Shown here piece after piece: positions 54,801 to 64,000 of a stretch of DNA of 64,000 nucleotides. The stretch is from the NCBI GenBank assembly GCA_951804985.1, contig OX638131.1, positions 61,595,598 through 61,659,597 on the forward strand, in the 5' to 3' direction. Below the pieces are notes generated by a model that did no database searches, was not told the DNA's origin, and worked only from the letters and a program-made list of their open reading frames with translations. Positions within the stretch are counted from its first letter, which is position 1; every line of letters starts with the position of its first letter. Position numbers and translations under genes: made by a program. Source of the stretch: Dryomyza anilis. Lineage: Eukaryota > Arthropoda > Insecta > Diptera > Dryomyzidae.

Positions 54801-55979
54801 AATTTGTTTTTGAATGTTCCAAGTCATATCTTAAAATCCTATTTACCTCCTCTATTAAAAATTAGATACAAAAAGATACATTAGATACAAGTCGCGACTC
54901 ACACGTTTCGTTTTCGTTCCAAAAGTGGTACCATACCTCCACCTCTGTCCAAAGTTTGTTTGGGATATGGCACACTTATGCGACATATATTTTTTTTTGT
55001 ATTTGGGTATTAGCTAGCGATTGTATTAAACCTGTAGCGATATCTTGCAAACCGTAGCAATAGCGATGGTCAGGGAAAGTTTTGTTTGGCACAAAATATA
55101 GTTAAAAATGGCACAAAAATAGTCAAAAAAATTGCACCAAAAATGTCAAAAAAATGTCATAAAAAAGTCAAAAAATGGCACCAAACATTCAAAAAACGGC
55201 AAAAATGGCAAAATTTCGATTGAAAACTTTATTACATTTTTCAATGAAATATTTTTGTTGGAATCAGAGCTTTCTCTTTTACATGGTCTAATACTTCCAA
55301 ACATTCCTATATTGCAAGTCCTTTTGTTTCCAATTTTTGTATGCTTGAATTAATGCATTCAAAATGGCATTTATATATATTAAGTCAGCTTTAATTGCAG
55401 GTTTTTGCAATATTAATTTTGCACAGCGAATAGACTCTACCTGATCGTCACTAAGATGGTTTAAAACGTGACAGATTTCTTAAAAATACATGATTGGAAC
55501 AAATTTTGACGAGAGCGAGCCTAAAAAAATACCCAAATTAAAAACATAGCATGAGATTCAAATTATAAACATTACATAAGAAATACTGCTTTACAATTTG
55601 CAATAAGATATTTACATCTTCATTGTAATTTGTTTATTTCATTGAGTACTATTTCCAACAAATTCAAATAATTGTTCACAAAATTAAGAACATACAAAAA
55701 TAAGTACACAAGAAAAGGACGCACATATATTTTATTTAAATACAACCAGAAAATCGAAAACAATATTTAAAAAAAGTTTAGCATAGTTTAAAAAGATATT
55801 TTTAGGCAAAATATATCAAATATATGCCCTGGTGATGATTATAACGCCACAAAACATTTTTTTCAATAAAAATGTAAAATATAAAAAACAACAAATTATT
55901 TTTTTTTTTCATTGTTTTATGTCAATATCATGAAGGTTAAAAGTTTTCTGGATTTACTTATATATACAATATATGTTTT
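54801..55979 (+). other. bsk intron, AT-rich with a short A-rich repeat
   Basis: A degenerate AAAAATGGCAC / AAAAAGTC tandem run occupies 55090-55215. The 73-codon frame across it is low complexity. Nothing else recognised to 55979. Confidence 0.4.
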
Positions 55980-56955
55980 GAAATTCCGGATCAGTTGTTA
56001 ATACGCAAGGTTAATTTCGTTGTAAGTTGGAACGTCATCATGGCTTCAGTACGCAGGAAATTCATCGCATCGTGGAAAAGTTTGAGCGTGAGTACACTCC
56101 TTTGGATCTTATGCCATCAACCAGACAGAAATTGATGCGAAGTGGAAAAAAACGTAACCGCCGTGGTCTGTGTCGAAGAAAACCCAGAAATGACGGTTCG
56201 GCGCCGATTAGCTGACTTGGACATCGACAAAGAGTAACCAGACTTAAATTGAGGTTCGATTATACTTCATATTAACTTATTTTTATTCTGTATATACTTA
56301 TATTTATTTGATAAAAATTTTAATATATAATTTAAAATGTAAAAAATGACGATTGAAAAGAAACAAAAGAAACAATCTGCGAATTACGTCGGTACTTTTG
56401 TTAATGTAATGTGGAATATTATAGGTTTACAATGTTTCAATAGGAAACAATAGGAAACATTGTAAACCAATTTTAAAATATTAAAATTACTGAAATTGCT
56501 ATTATTTAGCTGTCCAGAAAAGTATAGAAAAATAAATACATTTTTTTATTTTTAATACAATTTTTTATTTTTAATACAAAAAATGTATTAAAATAAATTT
56601 AAATCATATATTAAAATTTTTATCAAATAAATATAAGTATATACAGAATAAAATTAATTTAATATGAAGTATAATCGAACCTCAATTTAAGTCTGGTTAC
56701 TCTTTGGCGATGTCCAAGTCAGCTAATCGGCGCCGAACCGGTATTTCTGGGTTTTCTTCGACACTGACCACGGCGGTTACGTTTTTTTTTCACTTCGCAT
56801 CAATTTCTGTCTGGTTGATGGCATAAGATCCAAAGGAGTGTTCTCACGCTCAAACTTTTCCACGGTGCGATGAATTTCCTGCGTACTGAAGCCATGATGA
56901 CGTTCCAACTTACAACGAAATTAACCTTGCGTATTAACAACTGATCCGGAATTTC
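55980..56955. repeat. Long inverted repeat, ~357-bp arms, ~262-bp loop
   Basis: The left arm 55980-56335 and right arm 56598-56955 are inverted complements at roughly 97% identity, from GAAATTCCGGATCAG at the outer ends to ATTTGATAAAAATTTTAATA at the inner ends. The arm is GC-richer than surroundings and contains decayed transposase sequence on the left arm + strand (QEIHRIVEKFERE near 56048; VVCVEENPEMTVRRRLADLD near 56160), resembling the N-terminal helix-turn-helix region of DUF4817-type Tc1/mariner transposases. In the bsk pre-mRNA it would fold into a long near-perfect hairpin. Confidence 0.88.
56027..56215 (+). pseudogene. Transposase helix-turn-helix fragment in left arm
   Basis: A 62-codon frame (GFSTQEIHRIVEKFEREYTP) whose C-terminal half is out of register with the better match VVCVEENPEMTVRRRLADLD in the +1 frame, so it is frameshifted. 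The same sequence occurs inverted in the right arm. Resembles the DUF4817/mariner-type N-terminal domain; only 60-70 residues remain. Confidence 0.5.
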
Positions 56956-57557
56956 AATAATATTTTATAATAATTTCCATACGTTAGATAAGCGTGAAAC
57001 GATGCATGATGAAATGGCAAACCTTACTAAATATTTTGACAGCTGGATGTCGTCATTGGTATCTTTGACAACTGTTGAAAAATACCAATTTGAAAAACTA
57101 TCATATTTAACCTGTTAAATTGTTTTGCGAGTTGCAACAGCTGATTAATTGCAGATTAATAGCAGAACTATCTAAAAATATAAATACTAATATTTTAAAA
57201 ATTATAATTTTTAAAAAATGTAAGCATTTCCAGTCACAAGAAACAATTTGCTTTAAAAATGGTAATTTACTAAAATTACCATTTTTGGCATCTGAACCTT
57301 CCACGTTGATTAACCTTGTCTTTATATATTTGTTTTTAATGTAATTTTCGTCTGTTATATAATATTTGATTTTACTAAAATTGTCCGACCAGTCACCGTG
57401 AATGCCTAAGCAGGTTCCGAAGATAACCGCAAAGTTTTTATCAATCTAAAAAAATATTATTAATATTTTTTATTAACAGTTTAATGTATTTAATCTTACA
57501 GAACGATATTCGCATGGCTATTATATTCCGACAATTTATTAAAAACATCGGTTAAAG
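56956..57557 (+). other. bsk intron, AT-rich
   Basis: No supported gene. A short inverted pair AATGGTAATTTACTAAAATT/ACCATTTTTGG occurs at 57259. Short overlapping frames on both strands lack domains. Confidence 0.35.
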
Positions 57558-57567
57558 AAGGTCCTTT

Positions 57568-57885
57568 TTTAATAATAATAATAGTTTGGCACTACAGTCC
57601 TATAAGAACTTCGGCCGAGCTCTCTCACCATTTTAAGCTGTGCGTGTTATATTTGTACTTAAAGTGGTGGGACTTACAGATTATTGCCGAATTCGAATGG
57701 TTAGTAGGAGCTTTTCATAGGGAATGTTTTAGTCTCGTACGTACGTTTGCCATTTCCTGCCGAGAGGTAGCGCGGTATAGAAAAATGTTTCTATGAAAAG
57801 ATGTTGTTAGCCCCAGTCCAAGCTTGAACCGGGGACCTTTCGGCTCGCAGTCCAACTCACTAACCACTGAGCTACCGCGTCTACT
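57568..57885 (-). mobile_element. tRNA-derived SINE, copy 4
   Basis: Same family and orientation as copies 1 and 2. The head on - from 57885 has GCGGTAGCTCAGTGGTTAGT and the B box; the tail is AATAATAATA (57568-57580). Flanked by a 10-bp target duplication AAGGTCCTTT (57558-57567 and 57886-57895). Confidence 0.9.
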
Positions 57886-57895
57886 AAGGTCCTTT

Positions 57896-58689
57896 ATTAG
57901 CAATTCGTTTAATCGAAATTGACTACATGGTTGCAATAACTGTCAAACTCTTGTGCGGATTCTTGTCAAATTTGATGCTCCGTACACAATCTTCTGCATT
58001 ATTTTCAATATTTTAATTTATCCTTTAAAGTAGGGCGTTCAAATGTTTATGAACGCGTATATTGGCTGTAAGAACTCGTACACAAGTTTCATAAACTTAT
58101 TCATACAGTAAATCTTCGCATTTTAACACGCATTATTTTAAGTGGTGCATTCTTTTTTATCACAATACAAATTCCAAAAATTTACTATTCGAAAATGTAA
58201 AAAGAAGTATTTATTTAAAAAAACACAGAATTTGAAAATAAAAAAAGAAATTAAGATAAATCACTTAGCAAATTATTTTAAACTGCAAACACTTGCTTGT
58301 TGTATAAAATATAACACCTCGCCAATGCACGCATTCTTAAACTATGTATACACACAATATTTGAATTTGTCCGTTAACGTAGCGCCATTTTTTGGGAAAG
58401 CGTTAGAAAGCCTATGAAAGTATACATTGTCTGTAAGAACTCGTACATTAGCTTCATGAACTCATTCATACATCCAATAGATATATGCATATTGCATGAA
58501 TGAGTTCTTTGGGTGTATGAACACATACATTGGTTGTATGAACTAATTCTTAAAAAGAATTTGTATGAACGTGTTCATTGATATTAATGTTAGATATTTT
58601 GGTTTCATGAATACGTTCATGAAAATATTAATGAACGTAATCAATGAACAGTTCTTAGAATCAATGAATGTTACATTGATTTTATTTGT
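57896..58689 (+). repeat. TTCATGAA/ATGAAC-rich interspersed sequence
   Basis: Repeated short palindromic words (TTCATAAACTTATTCATACA at 58088; TTCATGAACTCATTCATACA at 58452; TTCATGAATACGTTCATGAA at 58602) alternate with a 91-codon frame at 58142 that has no domain. Similar wording is found at the ends of the TIR element 61711-63398, suggesting a related element. Confidence 0.45.
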
Positions 58690-59095
58690 AAATGTCCGCC
58701 TGCTGATAAATGCGATAAACGAAGAATGAAGCGGAGAGCAAGAAGGGTGAGGTTTAGGCGCACAATTACCCCGTTCTGTTTTTTATACTTGCGAGGTCAA
58801 TAATATCCAATTCAACATATTTGGTAAGATATGTCTGTGTTTTTGTGGCAAGGCTCGCATTGTATTTTTGTTATTTGAATTTTAAACTGAGCGTGCGCTT
58901 TGTATGATTTCAAGATTGATTAAGCTTGCTGTACCCCATAACTGAATACCATAAGTCCAGATGGGTTTTAAAATACTTTTGTACAGGAGTTCTTTGTATT
59001 CCAGGCTTAGTGGAGATCGATAGTTAATAAGCCAATGTAGTAAAAGTGCTTTTAATTGAATGTGTTTTTTTGCCTCAATATGAAAATTGATTGTT
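58690..59095 (-). pseudogene. Jockey-type LINE, RT thumb region fragment
   Basis: The minus strand reads ALLLHWLINYRSPLSLEYKE, LLYKSILKPIWTYGIQLWG and TASLINLEIIQ between 59060 and 58900. YKxxLKPIWTYGIQLWGxA is the signature of the region after the RT active site in jockey-clade LINEs. The downstream part (58900-58700) carries on with frameshifts (ALPQKHRHILPNMLNWILLT). A 5'-truncated fragment. Confidence 0.75.
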
Positions 59096-61240
59096 CATAA
59101 AAAGGAACCCTTTTCAAATTTTTTCAATATATTTCAAACAGTCAAAAATCGCACGATTGTTTGCAAAAAAATTTCGCCATACGGCGCTTTTAACGTCCAC
59201 GAAAGTTTGTAATTGAATATCAACGAACGAGTTGTCTCATTTTGTTGAAAGCATCAATATTCTCATCGGCAACGAACGACAGCAGTTAATAGCGTTTATT
59301 AACAAATTTTTTCGATTAGGTTACCTATCTTTATTTTCTATGTGTAAAGTTACGTATTATATTTATAGTAAGGGGATTCATATCAAGCGCGTAAACATCG
59401 TAATTTGTGGAAATCTCGGAAAATGTGTTTTCATTAAATTGTGTTGTGAAATGATTATAAGTGATATAACTAAAAATTGGAGTACAACCAAAATTTTATT
59501 AAATAGTTTACGCGAAGCCAGATAAAAGTGCGGTCATGTCGAGCTGCGCGTAATTTTATTTTTTTACGAGATGATATGAATCCCCTTAGTAAAATTTATA
59601 TATTTTACGAAAACCTTTTGTGAAAATAATCCAATAATAAATTCGCACATCTTACGAATAATGAACTCACAATCTCTTATACTCTCACATATTATTATCC
59701 TCTTGTAATAAATGGACATCGTGATGGTCGATTCCAATTTTGGTCCACACAGAAAATAGTCAATTTATTATTATATTAATATTTTATTATAATAATAATT
59801 TCACTTCTTTTATTGCACTCAAAATAATAAATGCGAAAATTAACGAAATAATTTTGTAAAATATTCCTATTTTTTTATATTACGATACATTCGTATATTT
59901 TACAATTTGATATTTGTAAAGCAAAAAGAAGCAGAAAACATGAAGAAGACAAGAAAGCAGAAAACAAGACAGAAGAAATCAAATTTTCTATTCGGCGACG
60001 GCATTTGCGTAAATGTATTGTACATTAGTAAATTGTCTTCTTGCATTCTACATTTTGTACTGCTTCTTTTTATATAACATAACATTGTAAACATATAAAA
60101 TTTGATCGAAGTTAAAACTGACGAATGCTGAGTTGTATTTACATGTATGTATATTTACATGTATATTTACGAAAAAGTATATCGTTAATTGTCGCATTGA
60201 TTATTTTGAGTGTATATATAATTTATTGCATGCATTTTTTCTCATAGTAAAAGTGGAGATTCCATTTCATGATCTATGAGGGTATTATGGACAAATATTT
60301 CCGTACAAAACGCTAAAATTGCATGCTCTGTTCCTCTGAATATAATAGACCATCATATACTTATGACTACACTTCAGCAAACTTTGCATGAAATTGGAGA
60401 TTTTTTTAGGTACATTTGAGATCAAATTTCCCTTATATAGTTTCGTAGTTCAATAAAAATATTTGGAAAAAATACTTATGATTATCGCGTTAACGCGATT
60501 TCACGATTATCGCAATGACTGTTTTTTAACAGTTTTTATGTCGCGGTGACGAGTGGGGTTTATAACGTTTAATATAAAATTAAACTTTCTATGTGTCGCG
60601 AAGACTGTTGGGTGTACGATCGGATTGTTAAAAACGAAACGAGTATCGCTGCAACGAGTGGGTCTAGCGGACGTGTTCATTCGCATTAGGGGTATACATG
60701 TCAACCTGCGTAAGTGTCGTATATTTTGCGTATTTTGTGTAGCTGCGTATGTAGCGTAAGATTTTTGTATGAAAATTTATTCAACATTTTCTCAATTAAT
60801 ACCATAATGATGAATGTTTTGTCTATGCTATGTCAAACACCGAAAATTGGAACCTAGATGCCCACGCAAATATTTAACGCGTTTCTTTTATGTTGTTCAT
60901 CTCAAAGTCTATTAAATCCACCAAACGCATAATTTATATAGTGAAATGTAGCACCATTTTTTATTATTCAAATTTGCACATTGTCGCTGTTTAATAATTT
61001 TTTACAATTGAAACGATACGAAATTCAAATAATCAGCTTTAAGGTTATTCATGTCAATAACTTTACGAGATACCGACGTACGAGGTGAAATGTGTACCCC
61101 TATTGTATTTACTTTTTACGTAAACACATTACTTTAATGGCAGAACATTGAGTTTCTAATATTATATCTTAAGTAGCTATATGTATTTTAAAAAATATTA
61201 TAATGTTAATAAATATCTAAAATATTTATATCTATTTTAG
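59096..61240 (+). other. bsk intron 3' end, no gene recognised
   Basis: AT-rich. The 97-codon frame at 59232-59525 and the antisense pair at 60507-60759 have no recognisable domain. GC-richer GTGTCGCGAAGACTG-like sequence at 60590-60770 may be decayed coding or satellite DNA. Ends with TTTATATCTATTTTAG acceptor. Confidence 0.4.
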
Positions 61241-61375
61241 CCTGCTCCTGAACCATACGATCACAGTGTTGACGAGAGAGAACATACGGTTGACCAATGG
61301 AAGAAATTAATATATGAAGAAGTTATGGATTATGAAGCGCGCAATACAAATTTACCAGTGACTGATTCTCGGTAG
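61241..61375 (+). CDS. bsk: basket / JNK, terminal coding exon
   Basis: 135-nt last coding exon in phase 0, continuing EVDA with PAPEPYDHSVDEREHTVDQW, then KKLIYEEVMDYEARNT and stop TAG at 61373-61375. This is the C-terminal JNK extension (helix L16 and the acidic docking-groove region, VDEREHT...LIYEEVMD). The last eight residues (NLPVTDSR) differ from Drosophila, as this tail is variable in flies. The exon lies 30.6 kb from the previous one. There is no sign of an alternative longer C-terminus. Confidence 0.96.
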   Translation, partial: PAPEPYDHSVDEREHTVDQWKKLIYEEVMDYEARNTNLPVTDSR

Positions 61376-61490
61376 AGCAAAAAAAATCATTTTTCAGTGT
61401 AACAAAAATGATGTGCTGCAACTACTCAGCAGCTCTTAATCTATGTTAAATATAAGAACAATAAAAGCATTTGACTAGCAATGTTATCAT
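61376..61490 (+). terminator. bsk: bsk 3' UTR and poly(A) signal
   Basis: AATAAA at 61460-61465, 85 bp after the stop, followed by a T/G-containing stretch (CTTATTTATGTTCACC, 61495-61510). The likely cleavage site is about 61480-61490. A short 3' UTR if this signal is used. Confidence 0.75.
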
Positions 61491-61531
61491 GACTTCTTAT
61501 TTATGTTCACCCCAAAAAATAATCTACAAAC

Positions 61532-61690
61532 CAAGGATTGAAATCTAAACGAATAACGGTTTCGATTTCGGTTCTTTTCCGCGTTTCGGTTTCGTTAACG
61601 GTTTATATTTTAAATTTTTATAACGAAACGTTTTCGGTATACCGGTTCCAAGTTACGGTTTCAGTTTTGATTTCGATTTTTGTATAACAT
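61532..61690 (+). repeat. CGGTTTCGG-rich repeat with CAAGGATTGAAA end
   Basis: Starts CAAGGATTGAAATCTAAACG, the same terminus as the right end of the hAT-type element (inverted), followed by ACGAATAACGGTTTCG as at 11283. The right terminus is missing. Fragment of that family just downstream of bsk. Confidence 0.55.
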
Positions 61691-61710
61691 TTATTTTTTT
61701 AAAAAATTTC

Positions 61711-63398
61711 AAACTGCATAGAAAAAAAAGTTCACACTATTTATGAATTTGTTTATCAATTTTATGAATTTTTATTGTTACTCAACCAATGACCAAATTC
61801 ATCGAATTTATGAATCGTTCATAAAACCGTAATGAAAAAATTCATAATATTGATGAACAAATTCTTAATATTTATGAAAAATGCATGATATTTATGAACT
61901 ATTACTATTTAAAAATAATAAAAAAACTATTTTTTTCTTTATTATTTTTATTATATTAATTTTTTTTATTTCATTTTATTATTTTAATTTATTTATTTTT
62001 TTAACTACTTACATTTTATTTTATATCTAATCTGCTGTTGCTGCCTATTGCTGCTGTTTGTTGTTGAGCGCTGTTAAGTACCTGCGGAGCACGTTTCTTT
62101 GGAGTTGTAAACAACAAATGAAACGATTCGGTCTATTTGTACGAAATGACATACGTATAATCAAAACTAAGAATTGTATATGCTATCATCGAGTATCGAC
62201 GCGTTACGACGAGTAGTGCGAATAATCACTGCCCATCATGCGGCATGACGCGTCAGCAAAATAAAAATATCTATTTATAGAATTCAACATGGCTGCATTT
62301 GCACACATACACAAATACTCAAATGCCTACCTAACTACTTTGTGTTGTATTTTCTATGCTCCGTTTTGTGGACTGGTCTTTTATTTTTCAGTAGAGGAAG
62401 CGCTGTTTTGCGTCAAAAAATGAATATGAATACTAGACATCTGCACAAGTCCATTTGAAACCCACTTCAAGACATTCACTTCGTTTCAAAACATTTACTG
62501 TCGTCAACTCTATGCTTGAAAAGCAAATGAATGTCTTGCTCACAACAACAAAGAGCCAAGTACTGTCAAAACAAAACATAAGCAAAACTGAAGTGAAGAG
62601 GTCTATGATGATGTGCAATAAACATTCAAATACTGAAATGAACTGCTTATGACACCGAGTACTTAGTGCATTTTTCATTTTTTTTATCATTCTTACTAGA
62701 GTAAGGAATAGAGTAGGAATTTTCATTAATATTGAAAGAAAGAAAAAAACAAAAGGTATAAGAAAATCACATAATATTTTATATTAATTTGTTTATATTG
62801 ATTTTCGACCAAAGCGTTGTTTTTGTCGTACAATTTTTTTTTTAACAATTTTTTTTTTAATGTTTGTTGTATTTTTTATTAACACATAACTACCAATAAC
62901 AACATTACTGCCGTTGTTGTTTTCAATGTTCGTCTTCTCAATCGTTATTCGTTGCGCTCACTCGCTGCACCTACTGTATTCGTTGCATGTTAAGCGACAG
63001 TGTTGTCGTTTGTTGTGTTTTACAAAACATTGAATGTTTTGAATGGCTTGATGTTTTGACAGTGCTTGACACCAATGAAACAAATACTGAAGTGAAGTCG
63101 CTTTACCATAATACTGTCATTTGCTCAATGAATTCAAAACTGTAGAGTGCAGTAGTGCATATTTGCAGAGGAAACTTCAAAACCATTTGTGCAGATGTCT
63201 AATGAATACCTTAATGAACTCAATTCATAACAATTATGAACGCGTTTACTATATCAATTTCGCTCAAATTGTGCGATTCGTATATACGAAGAATAGTTCA
63301 TATATAGAATCATTTTTCCATATATATTATGAACGGTGTCTCAATTATTGACATTTATTCCATTTATGAACAATTTTTTTCTTTTTTTGTGCATTTGT
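61711..63398. mobile_element. TIR element with TGCAYARAAAAAAAG-like ends, 1.69 kb
   Basis: Left end TGCATAGAAAAAAAAGTTCA and right end GAACAATTTTTTCTTTTTTT plus GTGCA are imperfect inverted complements, each with ATTTATGAA words inside. Interrupted by the hAT MITE 62434-63201. The centre is noncoding (low-complexity TTTATT runs, then GC-richer 62030-62250). Confidence 0.5.
62434..63201. mobile_element. hAT-type MITE, 768 bp
   Basis: Terminal inverted repeats TAGACATCTGCACAAG (left) and TTGTGCAGATGTCTA (right), extending imperfectly into TTTGAAACCCACTTCAAG. Flanked by perfect 8-bp direct repeats ATGAATAC (62426-62433 and 63202-63209). 8-bp duplication fits hAT. No transposase; antisense 65- and 97-codon frames inside are by-products. 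Confidence 0.85.
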
Positions 63399-63437
63399 AA
63401 TAAATTCACCATTTCTTGTGACTGTTACAAAGTGGTT

Positions 63438-63481
63438 CCAAAGACCCTTTCTCTCCAAAGATGGAGAGAAAGTGTCTTTGG
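63438..63481. repeat. 19-nt-arm hairpin
   Basis: CCAAAGACCCTTTCTCTCC and GGAGAGAAAGTGTCTTTGG pair with one mismatch around AAAGAT. It lies at the start of the transposase C-terminal remnant. Confidence 0.85.
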
Positions 63482-63612
63482 AAATTATTTATGAAGTTAA
63501 TATCGAAATTGGGAAGATCAGAAAAGATGATTTTAAGGAATGTTTTGAAAGGTGGCTTTACAAGCTCAAGAAATGTATTGAAATAAATGGAAATTATGTA
63601 CAAAAGATAAAA
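63482..63612 (+). pseudogene. Tc1/mariner-type transposase C-terminal fragment
   Basis: The frame reads KIRKDDFKECFERWLYKLKK followed by CIEINGNYVQK. The pattern FxxCFxxWxxRxxxCIxxxGxYxxx is the conserved tail of mariner-type/DUF4817-linked transposases in insects. Only about 40 residues are left, then AT-rich sequence. It may be related to the N-terminal fragment in the inverted repeat at 55980-56955. Confidence 0.55.
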
Positions 63613-63624
63613 AACATTTTTTTT

Positions 63625-64000
63625 TTGCTACTTATTTTCAATGCTTCTTAGCGTTACTTCTGCGTTGCGCCCTTTCCAGTTTTGCTTTCCAAGTGTTGTC
63701 AGGTTGTCTTGCACTTGGTCGCCCCACCGGAGATTCGGACGCCCTCTCATACGTTGACCAACACTGGGTACAGAATTGAAGACCTTTTTTTTTGCTGGAA
63801 CGCTTTTATCCATACGCTCGACATGTCTAAGCCAGCATAGGCACTGGATCTTAATGTGCCTGACTATTGTCGGTGTAGAGCTCATACAGCTCGTCGTTCC
63901 ATCTGATTCTGTACTCGTTTTCAACGCATACCGAAGAATCTTTCTCCTAAAGCTCTTTTATCGGTGTTGGCAAGCGTCGATGCCTCACCGACATAGAGGA
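63625..64000 (-). pseudogene. RTE-like LINE C-terminal fragment, continuing past the window
   Basis: Minus-strand 63628-63924 encodes IVRHIKIQCLCWLRHVERMD, then KVFNSVPSVGQRMRGRPNLR and WGDQVQDNLTTLGKQNWKGR, the well-known tail of RTE-type LINE ORF2 (RLRWLGHVxRMD...RGRPxLRWxDQVxxDLxxLGxxNWR). Upstream, 63930-64000 continues with DKRALGERFFGMR-like sequence in a shifted frame. Stops at 63925 and others show decay. Confidence 0.75.

Noticed and set aside
59232..59525. 97-codon ORF in the intron
   Set aside because: No domain, composition like AT-rich intron, sense to bsk but without splice signals or homologue that I recognise.

Overview
The window is a repeat-saturated stretch of a fly (Diptera, Brachycera) genome. 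The one host gene visible is the JNK orthologue basket (bsk) on the + strand, present as its last three coding exons (24061-24325, 30380-30663, 61241-61375). They join in phase and encode the kinase C-lobe from the catalytic loop to the stop codon. The 6.05-kb and 30.6-kb introns between them, and at least 24 kb upstream of the first one, are filled with mobile elements. The exon sequence is close to Drosophila bsk. Together with R1/jockey-type LINEs, gypsy-group errantiviruses, a mariner and fly-type interspersed repeats it points to a higher fly with a genome larger than Drosophila; the species cannot be fixed from the sequence. Layout. 1-10.2 kb: fragments of three non-LTR retrotransposons (1.46-2.79 and 2.79-3.63 kb on -, 4.51-6.47 kb on +), another R1-like one at 8.71-10.16 kb (-), one SINE and two related MITEs. 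10.5-15.5 kb: a 1.45-kb hAT-type element with perfect 8-bp target-site duplications, an interspersed repeat interrupted by a SINE, a foldback element with mirrored 15-bp minisatellites, and another SINE. 15.79-23.55 kb: an almost structurally complete gypsy-group endogenous retrovirus (errantivirus) on the - strand, with 4-bp target duplication, near-identical LTRs, Lys-tRNA primer site, gag, -1 frameshift signal, pol, env and polypurine tract; pol and env carry frameshifts. Its leader holds seven copies of a 13-bp dyad motif, placed like the gypsy insulator. 24-30.4 kb: intron with a PIF/Harbinger-type element. 30.7-61.2 kb: intron with a four-layer nest of insertions (30.9-35.05 kb), a second decayed errantivirus with an 807-bp internal duplication (41.7-45.6 kb), a hammerhead-like motif (46.16 kb), a broken mariner (46.9 kb), a gag-plus-integrase deletion derivative of another LTR element (48.4-50.9 kb), a 15-bp minisatellite (53.3-53.9 kb) and a ~357-bp-arm inverted repeat that could form hairpin RNA (55.98-56.96 kb). 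After the bsk stop and poly(A) signal (61.46 kb) the downstream flank holds nested TIR elements including a hAT MITE with perfect 8-bp TSD, then transposase and LINE remnants to the window end. How the parts interact: bsk is the only gene under evident coding constraint. The transposons determine its architecture, since its pre-mRNA must cross a sense errantivirus, an inverted repeat and many TIR elements, while the youngest retrovirus lies antisense upstream of the kinase catalytic-loop exon. Several insertions can be ordered in time from target-site duplications and filled/empty-site comparisons inside the window. No bacterial-type operons, CRISPR arrays or functional tRNA/rRNA genes are present.
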